This document shows, piece after piece, positions 36,069 through 49,492 of a stretch of DNA of 64,000 nucleotides. This DNA comes from Macquaria australasica (lineage: Eukaryota; Chordata; Actinopteri; Centrarchiformes; Percichthyidae): the NCBI GenBank assembly GCA_005408345.1, contig SEMN01000273.1:1-64000 (forward strand), written 5' to 3'. Position 1 is the stretch's first letter, and every line of letters starts with the position of its first letter. Position numbers and translations under genes: made by a program. The notes beneath the pieces were generated by a model that saw only the letters and a program-made list of their open reading frames with translations, was not told the origin of the DNA and made no database searches.

Positions 36069-36565
36069 AAAGGGCTACTCCATAAAATTGGTGGACCCAA
36101 AAGACAAACCTTTAAAAAAGAACACAAAAACATCCTGACTTTAAGTCCCTAGTATGGGTCAAACTCTAAAAACACTTGATCCTACACTTCCCATATCACA
36201 ACTCAGTAGTGACTTACAGTAGACCCTCCCTGCCTTTTAAATGACCATTTCTTTCAAACACCACACCCCACTGTGCTTTGAGCTAAATGCTAATACTGGC
36301 ATGCTAAGACGCTCACAATGACAATGCTAACATGCAGGTATCATTTTCACCACGATCACTATCTTTGTTGGCATGGCAATCCATCTAATATTTGTTGAGA
36401 TATTTATGTATGGACAAGCAACATTGAAATTCCTAGAGTCATGGCTAAACATTTAAGGCTCAAGTCCACGCTGAGCTAATCATCATCAGGGTTAACTTTT
36501 CAAACTCTGGAAGGATCCCTCCAGAGTCACAGAATCCATTATTCTCAGTAGTACTCCACATGTCA
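36069..36565 (+). repeat. Dispersed repeat (copy B2), interrupted
   Basis: GGGCTACTCCATAAAATTGG to about AGTAGTACTCCACATGTCAA follows the order of copy B1 at 3795-4160, with shared CACTTGATCCTACA and CCATTTCTTTCAAACACCAC blocks. Between them is an insertion of the second family (36270-36455). Confidence 0.65.
36270..36455 (-). repeat. Dispersed repeat (copy A2) nested in B2
   Basis: The reverse complement contains TGGATGGATTGCCATG and GCATGTTAGCATT, as in copy A at 2080-2460. It breaks the continuity of repeat B2, so it arrived later or as part of a composite. Confidence 0.55.
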
Positions 36566-36799
36566 AGTAAAGGCCAATTCATGGTTTCTGGTTCCGCATG
36601 GTCGCGTGAAATTTTTTTTCGCCATCTACCCAAGTCTGCAAGGGCCTGCATTGACTGCTTGTTGTTGTGCAGACATCCACGCGAAGCCCAAACTTGACCA
36701 CACTGACTGTATGCACTACAAGCAAACACTACAAGAAAAGCAGACTGGGTGCTTGTTTCGTGCATGCATGTATGCATGTACTGTATAATAAAAAACACT

Positions 36800-38999
36800 C
36801 AAGTTTTATTAAAATGTTTATTTACATGAAATATACAATTTTGTATGGAATTCATATACAAACTTTTAAAAACAAATAATTTAATCATAAAAAAAAGACA
36901 ACTAAAAACACAACTATACTGGAGTTTTACACAATGGAGCAACATTAAGAGGAAAACTTGGGACAATGGATTAAACCAGCCTAACCTGTTTTCAGTTAAT
37001 AATTTAGAGACACGCTTGAAATTCATTCCAGATAAGTACCATGGCTTTAGAACAATGCTACACTAACATGATCAAGGAAAACTAGTAAAAATATGACAAA
37101 GAAGAATGTTCACTTAGACAAACGTGGTGGTCCTGTGACGAAATACAAGACGTGGGGATGGGAAAAAATAAAAAAACCCAGTGTGAAAGATTATACCTCG
37201 TCAGTGAATCATTACAAGTACATTCAATACTGTAGATGTTACATTGTACTGTATATCCTCTGCTTTGAAGTGGATTTAAAGCATTTTCACTTAATAGCAG
37301 TCATCAGTTAGGAGTACGGATGGTGTGGTCCATGTGTTCACAAAAAACAAACAAACAAAAAAAAACCCTATAAATATTGGACCATATTTACAGTATATTG
37401 TCCAACTGGCTTGTATGAGGAAACTGGTTCTAAATTCAAAGTAGCCCTGTGTGGCCCTGCAAACACTGCCATCTTACTATTCAAAGTAACACTGTTTCAG
37501 GTTTTTGTGTGCAAAAGACTGTATGTGAGCAGGGTAACTAAGGGCCCTTTCTAAAGTGAGACTGAAAAGCAATGAACATTATGTTTTGGTCCCTGGAGTT
37601 TATAGTTTTATGTCCACATGAAACAAGGGGGAAATACTATACAGTAATTGAGAGCACCAATACGGCCGACTTTGTCTCATGACTAAAAGGTACGTCGAGA
37701 GCATTGATCTGTTACAAGTTAACCTTGGCTGCCTGTCATAAGCAGTCATTCTTGCCAGTGCGAGCCCCCAAAGGGAAACACGAGTAACAAGGCCATGTCC
37801 TGAGCAGAGCCGTATTTGTGGCCACCGATGGGCTTTAAGCCAATATTTACATGGCAAATACAATGAAGTGAAAGAGTGCTAAAGAGACAAAAAGTCAGAA
37901 TATTGTTGCTGTCCAAGTTTTGTTCTTTTGCTTCCGTTATGCACTGCCATGGTGGATGGCCCAGAAGCCACAGATCGACACTTGACATGCTGTCAGCAGA
38001 AAAACAACAATAAAGCACGTGTTCACTAAACCAGTTTGAGTGTATTCTGACAGGCATCTACTGTATGTACCAAAGCAGATTCTTTACAGCAGTCAAAAAA
38101 GCTTGGAATAGAAGGGTTAAAATAAAAAGGCATACGCATCTTTGTTTAGAGTGTCTCTCTGGCTTCTGTTTGTAAAATTAATGATTTTCCTTTCCGTTTA
38201 CTCTCTGTTGGTTGTAGACTCCCAGATGGTGCCTATGCACCACTGATGGCCTCTAGTGCAGTCACAATTCTATTGCTTAGTCAAAATAAACAGCAATCTC
38301 AGACACAAGTTATCAAGGACTTCACAAAAGACACTAATGAAATAGCAAAGAAAAAAAGAGGGTAAATTGGCCCTTAACCCCCTTTATTTTCTTCAAGGAC
38401 AAATGTTTGGCTCAGGTTTTAAAAAGACAATCTGAACTGAAATGGGCTTTGAACTCTCCTCATTTGGTAGAATTGTGCAATGGGAGACATAAAGCCATGT
38501 AGCCACTAAACACAAGCTATTGTGTCCTTCATTTTAATAAATATTATAAAAACACCAATATGGTGCATATACATAATTTCTTATCAGCCGATGAGTAGGG
38601 GGAAAAAAGTACTCATGGAAAATAATTATTGGTTTGGACATTACAATAAATGTGTGGCATATAGCTTCTCAAACCGTATAAAAAGACTTAAATAGAGAAG
38701 TTGTTAAATACTCATGGGGCTACATGTCATGCTCTGTAGTCCATATTCATACAGATGTAGGACATATTTGTTCAAGAGTTCATAGAAAGCTCAACTCTTA
38801 AAAAATCGTCAAAGTGATGTGGATTTTCATTTCTCAGCTAAGAACAAAACATTCATTTGAAATTTGATTTTGGCTTTGCAGTTGTTCCTCATCATTATCA
38901 GACCCCCAAAAGTGCAATGAAACTTCTGATATTCTTGCAAAAAATTCATATTAGAATATATATATACTTCAATACCAACCCAAACTACAACAGATAAGA
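36800..38999 (-). other. Probable kcnk5 3' UTR and flank
   Basis: No coding frame, transposon termini or RNA gene seen. The extent of UTR depends on which poly(A) signal is used. Confidence 0.4.
38383..38388 (-). terminator. kcnk5: Candidate kcnk5 poly(A) signal
   Basis: AATAAA on the minus strand, about 610 bp after the kcnk5 stop. Other candidates lie further on at 36817-36822 and 36805-36810, which would give a 3' UTR of about 2.2 kb. Sequence alone does not decide between them. Confidence 0.35.
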
Positions 39000-41900
39000 T
39001 CAAGATTCTGTATTTTCTTCCTTTGCATATTCCTCGACAAGTTTCTCGTAGGAGTGGCTGTGTTCTGAACAGTCGCTAGTGAACACCGACCCTTCAGATT
39101 CAGAACTCTGTTCCTCCTTAGAGTTTGTTTCAGTGTTTTCATCACATGTAGTAATGGATAGTTTTGCTTTAGAATCATCATCATCATCGTATTCATCGTC
39201 ATCACCATCCTCCGCCTCCAAGTTATTGCTGAGAAAGTTCTCCTCATCTATAAAGGTAATGTTTGCATTTTGGAATGTTAGAGGATGGTACTCTTTAGAG
39301 TCCCATGTCCTTCGACCACCTGCTCCACAATCTCCCACTCCACTGTTCTCTAGGTCGACGTCCTTGTCAAGCTGGTTCTCATACATTTGGACATGGTCAA
39401 GTTCTAGGTCACCCTCTACATGGTCCTCTGTTAGCAGCAAACCATTGTCTGAGCCCAGGAGGTAGTTCTTGGACTTTGAAAAAGCAACAGTGACACGGTC
39501 ACTGAAACTGTAGCGTCTCTTTTGCCGTGGTGAACGGTCCAGACTGAGGATGGTGTGACCATTAAACATGGGAGCATCATTGCAACTCTTGGAACGACCA
39601 AGCTCTTTGGATTTATTGATGGTGTTGGCACTGCCGCTGTCGTTTCTGCTTTCTGTTTTGGTGCCAATCTGCTTAATCAAGTCATTGTAGCCTTCCTGCT
39701 TCTTGGACAGGAAGCTGAAGATGTTGACGTCATTAGGAGTTGGCGGCAAACGAAGGGCAGCCTTGTGAGACTCCTTGTAGTGCCGGAGCTCATCAAGAGA
39801 TAGCTTGCGCAGCTTGCGGCGTTTCTTCAGTGCCTTGTGGGCCTCAATCACCATCCGCACTTTCCAGTTGAAGAACAAAGAAAGCCAGGCCAACCCCAGA
39901 TAAATCCACACTTCCACAAAGTAACGGTACAGAGTTGGGTATTCTTTATTTGGTTCCACACCTGCAAGGACAAACAAAATGGGAAAAAGTCATTTGAATC
40001 CGAAGTTATGGCCTGGCTTAATTCGATTGGTTCAATCAAAAGAGTCGTCTAAGAGATCGACCATAATGCCTATGTAATCTGTGTACAACTTGGATGTGAT
40101 TAAACAACTGATTCATAAACTGTCTTGTAATGTGATCAAGGGGTGCCTTTTATTTATGCTTTAAACTACAGATTTTCTGGCTTAAGTTAATACACTAGAA
40201 TTATTTATTTCCCAGCTTACCTGCTACCAAGTCCCCAAAGCCAATTGTGGTCAAGGTGACAAATGAGAAGTACAAGCCTTCAATATATGTCCAACCCTCT
40301 TGGGACATAAATACAAAAGGTGGAAGCACTAGATGGACCAGCACACCCCAGAGGAGAAAAATAGCGGTGCAGGTAAATTGAGCTTTTCTCTGGAAAAAAA
40401 ACAACAAAAACATTACATCAGTTGAAGGCTTTGTAACACCACAGAGAGTACTTTTCCCAGAAGTGGAAAGCTCATATCGACTTACCAGTGAAAATCCTTT
40501 TTTGGTTAGATACTGGCCCAGGTGTTTGGCTCTGCCGCCGAAGAACTTTCCTAGCTCACTGATCCAAGTAAGACATAAAGGCACACCAAACAGCCCGTAG
40601 AAGATGCAAAATACACGGCCTGCTGATGTTTTAGGGGCAATGTTCCCATATCCTTTAAAAATTGAAAGTGAAAACATAGTGGTTAGGGAGAGGCAAGGGT
40701 TATATGTTGTTTCAAGAATGTACAACTATGTATGTCTCTTTAGTATGGCTTTACAGGAGTAGGAAATTACAAAAGCCATGCCACCAATACAGGTTTTCTT
40801 CATCCAAGCCTATCTCATCTGTGTTGTTGTCCTGCGCATTTGATTTGAACAGTTGACTGCAATCTAGTTTGTCCCAATGGAACAAAGTAAGGCCATTTTA
40901 GCTCATTGCATGTTTCTGCCAGCAACTGTAACTTTACTCAGTATCATTTTCTCTTGAACGTACAAGTTCAACAAAACAAGTAAAAATAATGCCTCTTTCA
41001 CTAGATCTGTCCTCCTCCAAAACTACTTACCGATAGTAGTGATAACAGTGGCAGCAAAGATAACAGCATTTGGCCAGTTCCAGTTGTTGAAGGTCTTGTT
41101 GCCAGTTATAGTGACCCCTTGGCCTGTAGCATCAGACACCACCTGAGGACAAATTAGATTAAAGACCACAACTGAGTATAAGTTTCAATTCAACTTAAAA
41201 GAGAAATAAATGGACGCTAAACAAATGGATGTTATCAATTGGCAGTTATAAGAGAGTCTAATCTGGCCAACCTAAAGGAAGACAGGAAGTTTGTCGTGTG
41301 TGAGCTCCATTTCTTACACCACATCCTTCCTGTGATATGTTGATGGTATCTCCAGTGGTACTGATGAGCTGAAACGGCACTCAAGCACCCAGGAGAATTG
41401 CTGTTAACCTGAGGGCTTTATATTTCCAACCACTCCTTACAGTGGTAGGGAAACAGGAAGGCAAGTGCTGCATCCCTAAACAGCTATTTCATAATCACAC
41501 GATGATGAACGGATTACAAAAAGGACCAGGTGGTTCTTCAGTGGTTGCTCATTCTTATGTTTCTTTTTCAAGATTCAAAGTTGCACTGAATTTGTACAAT
41601 ACAAGAAGTTCTTCAGGAAAAAGGGGCACTATTTTGTGCTTATTCCACAGGCAATATTTGTCTCTAACCACCTAGAACATGGGATAGCATCAGCTCACTC
41701 TTGCACGGAAGCTTTAGTGTTGACGTCCAAAGGAGTCAGAAAATGCTTAATCAATCATCCCCAACCATGTGTGTGCCTGAACAGCCACAACAGAAACTGA
41801 AATCCCCATGCTGGGCATTCACAACCCCCCGGTCATGTGTGGTGTGACAATGCATCCCTCCCCACACCAAAGTTCTTCTTTCTCCAAATGTGCTTGAAGG

Positions 41901-44900
41901 GGGGAAATGTGCAGGGGTTGGCAAAATTCACATAAGCCCTTAAGTACTGGAAGATGCTTGGTTCTTTAATAATAACAGGTCTGTGACAGTTCTGCTCTGT
42001 AATTACCAGCACAAGAGGTGGCCATTCTTTTGTTTGCTGAAACAACAGAGCTCCTCCGTTGGGCTTTAGGATGACAGCAGTGACGACCAAGTTTGTGTTC
42101 GAACCATGACCAGAAATTAAAGAATCACTCGAGTGGACAACTCTCCTGCTTGCACACTTTCACATTTGACAGTCCTGTGACAGGCTACAGCATCTGTAAT
42201 TACTGGTTACATTTATATGCATGGCATAACCTTGTTATTGGCCATATTCAGGCTAAAATCTTTTTTGGCTGAAGTTGATAACAGGAACCTTTGATACACC
42301 ACAACTGCATATCCTGTTGACCTGATGAGCCACTTAACACTACAGTTGCGTAGATATAACAGTCTACCTGCAAAAAGAAAGAAAGAAAATGTTTGGCTCT
42401 ATTTACCCTCCAACTGTGTAGAATTGGCTACATTTAATATGCAAAAGGAAAGACGTGTTTACCTTAATAGTAATCTGTGCAATGCATTTAACATTTTTTT
42501 GATTTGATTTAAAAGTCAAATGACAGCTTTTGGTAAATCCCCCAAACAATCATTGATTTATTCATTCCTGTTGTGGCCAATAAGAAATTTTACCCCACTA
42601 GCTATGGGGTGTTTGAGGTTTGTTTGCTATGTGGAGAAAGTGAAAAAAAGTGACCAATGTTATGTTTGTGTGTCATGTCTGTGGTCTCTGTGTGTGCTCA
42701 GCTCTGCACCTTATTCTAGCGTAGTGAGGGTGATTTGCACATGTTCATGGTCTGTCTGCCAGATAAAAAGTGCTGAAGTTTGAGACAAACAAAATGCTGA
42801 TTCACAGGAATTCAGTGAGGGCAGAGTGCAAGCCAAGTCATGGGAGTGAGTGCTGTACCCACAGTATGTCACTCAAATAAAGGACAAGGAATATAACCTT
42901 CAAAAGTAAGGCAGACTTTAGAGGTTAACATGTTCACTGTTCAGTGCAAATCGTTGAATTTCTTGTATTGCTATTATTTAACTGTCTTGTCTGTCACCTA
43001 CACAGGCTCGGAAGGAGAAGTCTTTTTTTTTCCTTGGTCCACAAAGCACTATCCAGTGAAAAGATGCTCATACCCGACTGAACAGGCTTTGCAATTCACA
43101 AGGGCCTTAAAAGGTTAAAGGGTCAGCCTCTGGTCAACTCACAGTCACTTCAGGTCACAAATAACCCTGAGAACAAGGCAAAAGGCACAAGTATGGGGGG
43201 GGGGGGGAGAAAGATAAAAGACACTTTGTGTCACACTGAGCCCAAACCTTCTCTGCAAGCCTGACCACTGGACAACTGGATATCGAACCAAGGCTACCAA
43301 ACTGGATATACTCTTGCTGGACAATTTATGAAAAATGGACTGGATGAATTAGAGTGTTTAAGAAGAGCTCATTAAACTCCAACACAGTATTGGAAAAAAA
43401 CTACCATGACCTTAGGAAAAATTATCTGTAGAAGAAAAAAAAGGTTTTTCTACTGCAAATGTCAAAGTTAGTTCTGGAAAAAATGGAAAACAACATCAAA
43501 TAACCCAGCAATCTTGGTAAAGGAATTTTGCAGTTCTAAATCTCTCTGATGTTCACCTAGTGCATGACAGATGAAATGAAACATCAGACACAAAAAGCCT
43601 CAGCTCATTAATGATGAACTTAATACTGACTCACACTCGTTATGTTGGTACACTGTGTTACTGAAGTAGTAGAACATCAGTGGCAGCAAGATATCACTGC
43701 CCAAAATGCCCAGTCGTAAAATACCTACACTGAGCCAAAACATTTTCTGTGAATATGATTAGAGCTGAAATGATTAGTGAAAAATGTCAAATGTTCTCTT
43801 GTTCCTGCTTCTCAAATGTAAGGATTTTCTGATTTTCTCAGTTTAATAATAATAATAATAATACTAGTAAACTGCATATCTTTGGGTTTTGGACTATTGG
43901 CCAAGAAAAAACATGACATTTGAAGAGAGAGACTGGGAGTTGTGATGGACATTTTTTCACTATTGTTTGGCATTTTACAGACTAAACGATTAATCAGAAA
44001 ATAATGGGCAGATTAATTGATAATGAAAATAATCATTAGTTGCAGCCCTAAATATGATACATTTTGTGTCAGGAATAGTGAACTGTACATTATCAGTTAT
44101 CCCAGGTGCAAATTTTAATAATGAGTTGACGAAAATAGACACGAAAGATGTCAAAAATGGTGCAGAGTATCACTTTAGGCTATGACTGGAATAGACACGA
44201 CATGACAGAATCCTACCAGTGCTTTCAAAACCCTCAATTTATGCTAAGCATTTTATGTTGCCAGCTGCAAGTTGCTGTAAACAGAAAGCAGCATCTATAA
44301 TAAAATTGATTGCACAAAGTTGTGAAAAAAGCTCGATATGAAACACATTATGTTGACTTAAATTAATATTGAAAATCATAATGTGGTGCCATAAAAAGCA
44401 GCCAAACCATAACACGTGTCACACAAATCCCATGACCAAAACAGAGTCCGCGCCACACTCCTTTTGAGGAACAGAAAACGTTGGCAAACTGCAGGCAAAG
44501 CAATCTGCAACTACCACACTCTGATAACCAAACAGTAAAAACCACAATGACAAACTCCAACTGTTATCAGGACAGCTGGCGGCCCAGCAGACCAATCCAG
44601 TTCCTAGGTATTTTTCCACTTCCAGCATACGAGCACAACATGACAACAGCCGCTTGTGGGCAGCAATGACCGACTTGCAAACAGTGAAGTCACTTAAGCT
44701 CTTCCATGTCATTATGTATTGATTTCTGATACGCAAGTGACATGGGTTGCAAACAATGATGAGATTCCACTGCATGCACCAATCAAGAGATCCACCACAG
44801 AGTGTGGGGGAAAAAAAACTCTGCAAGAGATGGGTAATCTGAAAAGATGTGTGATGTCTTTTTCATGATCCATTCCAATACAAAAAAAAAAACAATCACA

Positions 44901-47900
44901 CCTTCACAAATTAACACTATGAAGAAACTGATGCAGATCAATACAAAGTACAGACAACTTGTGTTTTCTTTTACAGCCTTTTTTGGATTTGGCAAAGACA
45001 TAAAAAAGGAGCAAGCTGTAAAATTCCCAGATAGTGAAAGGATTCTTACATCTGTTAAGCAGAGCATATTACACCATTAACAGATTCGTGAGTGGCTGTT
45101 TTAATATGGTATTTCTCTTTATTCTCCAATTTCTTTATTGAGTTGATAAACACTTAAGTAAATTACACTCAACTGAAACTTGGTGGGGCTTTTGGAGGTT
45201 CATTGCTAGACTAAGTTAACCTCCAGAACAGTGTAGATTGGTTGCAATTGGTATGCCGACTTCAAACGGTGACATTCTCTCATTACAGTGCATGCAGCCA
45301 TCTGGGTCTGAAGTATAATCAAATCAGGCATACAAGGCTATAAAGACACGTCTGTCTTGCTAACTAATTGTCTAAATCCAAACTCATGACATAAAATGCA
45401 TTGCTACTTTCCATGACTTCAGTGCAATGTCTTTTTTCTTTTTTTACACTTCTCAAAAAAGGCGAAGAAAGACTTGGCTATTTCAAGCCAGTGGCCCCTA
45501 GACAGCACCCTCGGCACATGACGAAGTTAGCTATCCCCAAAAAACAGAGTGCTACTTCATTCAGTTGTGCTTTTTCATCCTTACCAGGGGCCATGTTTCA
45601 CTTGTGATGCATGTGACAGCAGTGTGTTGAGCAGTGCATGCAAAACCTTTTTTTGTTTGGCCACACAAACATGATCTTTAAGTCACGTGCAACAGGACCA
45701 TTGTGCATAAAGTGAAATCAAATAACCTGATGTGCCACTGACAAGTCAAGAGGCAACAAGAGCAAAGCAAAGCTGCACTGAGGAAAGGCTAATTTAAAGT
45801 TTTCATTACTGGTCACAGTTTGATTCATTACAGGTGACTCTTGACCCTGGGTCAAGATATTCTGGGCTGAGAAAAAAAAAAAAAAAGGCAAAACCTATTT
45901 TTATCATAAAACTTTTATAAAAATTGCTGCATTTTTCCTTCAGCATAAAAACTAGAATACATAGCTGTTGAACTCTCTTTATAGAATTTGATCTGAATAT
46001 TTTCCTACCACCATACAGTATATTCACTTCTCACTGACACACAGTACTGTATGTACCCAAAGTATCAGGTGTTGTGTATGAGTTTAAGGTTTTATAATAT
46101 AGATGAATTGATATATTTCACATTTAGTGAAACTTTATGTTTTTTTATTTTAATATTAAATGACTATCTTGATATTAGAGAAAGAAAATTATTCGGCAAC
46201 TATTTTGATAATTGATTATTCTTTTCAGTCACTTTTTTAAAATATTCACTGGTTCCGGCTTGTCAAATGTGAGGTCACATTTATATATTCAACTGTCAAT
46301 TGAATATCTTTGGGTTTATAACGGTTGATCGGACAAAACAGACAAACCAAAAAGGTATAACCATGGGCTTTTCCGAAATTGTGAATGGCATGTTCCACAA
46401 TTATTTACATTTCATAGACTAAACGATTAATGTTTGATCGAGAAAATAATCTGCAGATTAATCAAAGTAATTGTTAGTTGCAGCCCTACTTTATATGCAT
46501 GCTATTTACATTCTTAATTGATTACATAAACACTGACAAGTATCATGGGTGATTTGAAAGGGTCTTTCTTTAAAAAGGTCCCCCTGACTGTTTGCAACTA
46601 TTCTTCCAAGACAATAGATAAAATTAGAAATTTTCTTAAGCGAGTGTAAATAATTGCCAAACTTCAAAGTTTTGGGGCTGTAATGTTGCGAGCACCAAAG
46701 AGCGAAACTGAGGAAATGATGGGACACTTGGCAGTTTGTGTGGTATTAACTCAAAACACTCAAAAGAAGCTGTAACAACACACGCTACTTTTACAACTGA
46801 GATGTACATACATGCATTCAAGTACAGTTCAGAGAAGTGTGCGCTATGCCGTAAACTTTATAACGCAAAACCTATGTCCACAGTACTTCTGGGCAACGCT
46901 GAAACACTTACACTTCATGCTACGACCAGGACGCTCTGCGCATGTTGAATTTTTATTTGCAGTAGAGATAATGTGCAGCCACCCCCCTCACTGAACTTTT
47001 ATAACAGCTTCTCAAGAGCCAACATTGATGGGCCATAAAATCCAATCTGTAAACTGTGACCACTTCAAGGGTGCTATAGTTAATAGTAAACTCCTTGTTA
47101 ATAAAACAGAGAAGAGTAACTTTTACAAGAGTGTTGCCTTCTCTTGTTAAGCCTGATTATATATTTTAATTGTTAACAAGCTGAGCAAAGTTTCCACGAT
47201 GGAAACCTAATAGAATCTCTGCTCCTAACACAAATAAAGTTGATAAAGGCAACTCAAGGGTGAAATTCTGTTTCTGTTTTACTATACTGACTCCAAAGCC
47301 TTTGCAGCAGGTGTCTTGGCAAACATCAACAGAGGGAAAACTACTGGGAGACCCCAGAATGATGATAACAGGACGGCACAAAAGACTGTGAAAGGGTTAA
47401 GAAGTCAAACGTGATTTTATTTTATCTTTTGAAAGTGCCTTGAAACCCCACAGATGGCATTATGTGGTCTTTGTCCCTCAGCGAGCACACAGGAGCAGGA
47501 AATGTTTCAGTTTCAGTTGAGCTGCCTCCAAGAGTTCAACCAAAATCACAGGTCTTTCAGCTGGTTTACAGCAGCAACTGCCAAAAGGGAAATTTCCAAA
47601 ATCGCTCAACCACAATAGTCCCGACTACATTCAGAAGCTGATTTGGCCATTGCAGGGATTTGGCTGTTGCGGAGATGCCACGAATTGGGGGAGGTTCATG
47701 GGCATATCCCTTTCAGTCCCCCACAAACACAAAAAGGAAAAGCAGAGGGAAGCAGAAGGGGGGATGGGAGGGGGGGGTGGTAATAAATCTCCCCATAATA
47801 CTGATGTGGGCCCAAAAGGGGGCACATATTTCTGGCCATACTTGCAAGTGCAAAAAGCAAAAAATAAATAAATAAATAAATAAATAAATAACCCTAAACC

Positions 47901-49034
47901 GCTGTTGGTGTGATTATTGCAGAAAGGGATTCCTCTGGGATGGTACGTTGCATATACCCACTACAAACACATACATCAAGTCTTCCTTTCTGCATTCTTC
48001 CTTGGTGCTGGATTTCCCCCCCGACATGTTAAGATCCTCTTGTCTTACTCAAAACATCTCAGACAAATGGAAACAATCAAGGTCATAGAGCCTCCACATT
48101 TCAAGGAAGTGAACAAACAACATGTCATGGGGCAGACACCTGTGACATCACAGGAGTGTTGACTTACATTGATCTTTCTTGACTGTGTTTATTCAGGGCT
48201 GATGTCAATGGCACCAGCTTTACTACTGGTTAAGGAACTGCCATCTTGACAAGAAATTGACAATGAAACACCACTGTACTGTAGCTTTTAAGGGCTGATG
48301 TTACAGATTGGCCCTCCACACCCAGTATCATAATCACTGCTCCAGACAGGCTGTCAGTTTTAAAACAGAAAGTCAATTAACTAGGTAATAAAATAATTAT
48401 CATCACTAGGCTTGGACACAATGACACCAGCAAAGACAAGACCAGCTGATATTTACTAGCCTTTTCAAGAAATTTCTAACAATGTTAATGATAATTGCCT
48501 ATATGATATATGTTGCTGTTATGATATTTTAAAGTTTAGGCCTTTATGGTCATAAACTAAGTGTGGGTGTGTTGACCCACAAGGATGAACCATGGAATGA
48601 CAACATCTCATTCCTCAGGAGATTTGTTAGTGTTTGGTGAAGGCTTACATACCAGCTGCGGCTCATTAAGCACTCATGTGTCAAGTCAGAGAAAATTGCA
48701 GCAATACAATGTTGAAACACTGATTGGGCGATTCACTTCGAAATCGTCTTCATGTGGACTGAAATAAGCGTGCAGCAATTTACCGCGGCTTACAGTAGGG
48801 TGTGTTTGAGAGATTCAACAGGAAAAATGGTTAATAACGTGTCCATACCTCTAATATTCTGTCCAAATCATCTTTCGTCAGACAGGGATAGTCCTCAAGT
48901 ATTTTATCCTTCTGGGCAGTATAGTGCTTTGCAGCCAGCTTCCAATTGGGCTCCTCCAGGACTTGAAAAATTGCTGCCCCAATGGACAGGTAAAAAATAA
49001 TGGCAGAAGTCAACAAGGGGCCTTTATCTACCAT
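39000..49034 (-). CDS. kcnk5: Two-pore-domain potassium channel TASK-2, complete (five exons)
   Basis: K+ leak channel of the plasma membrane, gated by extracellular and intracellular pH and by volume in known relatives. Exons in transcript order: 49034-48849, 41142-41031, 40652-40486, 40389-40221, 39961-39000; total 1596 nt, 531 aa plus stop (human 499). Residues 1-30 give M1 (MVDKGPLLTSAIIFYL), 97-103 the first filter TTIGYGN, 202-208 the second filter TTIGFGD, and about 225-243 M4. NKT at 77-79 is a possible glycosylation site in the extracellular cap. Arg224 and Lys245, reported pH sensors of TASK-2, fall at the same numbers as in human. The basic KALKKRRKLRK follows M4. The long tail keeps NIFSFLSKKQEGYNDLIKQIG and has an acidic run near residues 460-475. 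The start ATG matches human MVDRGPLL. Fish have kcnk5a and kcnk5b; I cannot tell which this is. Confidence 0.95.
41143..43751 (-). other. kcnk5 intron 1, 3' part
   Basis: AT-rich intron. A run of 14 G lies near 43195-43208. No transposon ends or RNA genes are evident. Confidence 0.5.
43752..44050 (-). repeat. Dispersed 'AGGGCTGCAACTAA' repeat, copy 1
   Basis: On the minus strand it begins TAGGGCTGCAACTAATGATT and ends near AATCATTTCAGCTCTAAT. It shares ACAGACTAAACGATTAAT and AATATCTTTGGGTTT-type blocks with the copy at 46185-46488. It is a family I recall as one of the commonest non-autonomous DNA repeats in fish. A short (AAT)n run lies inside. Confidence 0.75.
46185..46488 (-). repeat. Dispersed 'AGGGCTGCAACTAA' repeat, copy 2
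   Basis: Same family and orientation as copy 1: minus-strand start TAGGGCTGCAACTAACAATT, with CATAGACTAAACGATTAATG and GAATATCTTTGGGTTTATAA on the plus strand. Both copies are in kcnk5 intron 1. Confidence 0.75.
46489..48848 (-). other. kcnk5 intron 1, 5' part
   Basis: No gene or clear transposon. Contains the AATA tetranucleotide repeat at 47863-47890. Confidence 0.5.
47863..47890. repeat. (AATA)n microsatellite
   Basis: About seven AATA units in kcnk5 intron 1. Confidence 0.9.
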
Positions 49035-49440
49035 ACTTATGTACAATGACTCAACTTGGAGAGCGCGGGACAGGGGAAAAAGAAAGAGAAAGAAGGGGGT
49101 AGACAGCAACAATAGCCGAAGTTATGCGGGGCTCATTCTCGGCAAGTCTTTTGGTTTACAAAATCTTTCTTCTTCCGCGCGAGGGCTCTGGAAAAAACAT
49201 GAGCGAGACGCGCCGCTGCTGACAGCACTGAGCTCGAGGCGTAACAGGACAGAAGCAGTCATAAAGCGGGCCAGAGCGCGCGTGGAACCAACCGCAGCCG
49301 TAATAGTATTCTCTCCACGTGCGCCGCCAGACAAATACTGGCTGCTGAAGTCCTGAAGTCTGAGTTTGGGAGTGAAGAGCGACGAAGATCCGCCCAGAAA
49401 ACAAAGGGGAGGGTGCGGGGGTCACCTACTCTGCAGTTTG
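49035..49440 (-). promoter_or_regulatory. kcnk5: kcnk5 5' UTR and promoter region
   Basis: A short CpG-rich island in AT-rich surroundings, densest at about 49170-49325 (CCGCGCGAGGG, GACGCGCCGCTGC, GAGCGCGCGTGG). This fits a CpG-type promoter on the minus strand just upstream of the ATG. No TATA box is evident. A MITE starts about 50 bp beyond. Confidence 0.5.
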
Positions 49441-49492
49441 TTTGCTATCTTTTTTTATTTATTTTTTTTACTACAGGTGCACAGCTGCCGAG

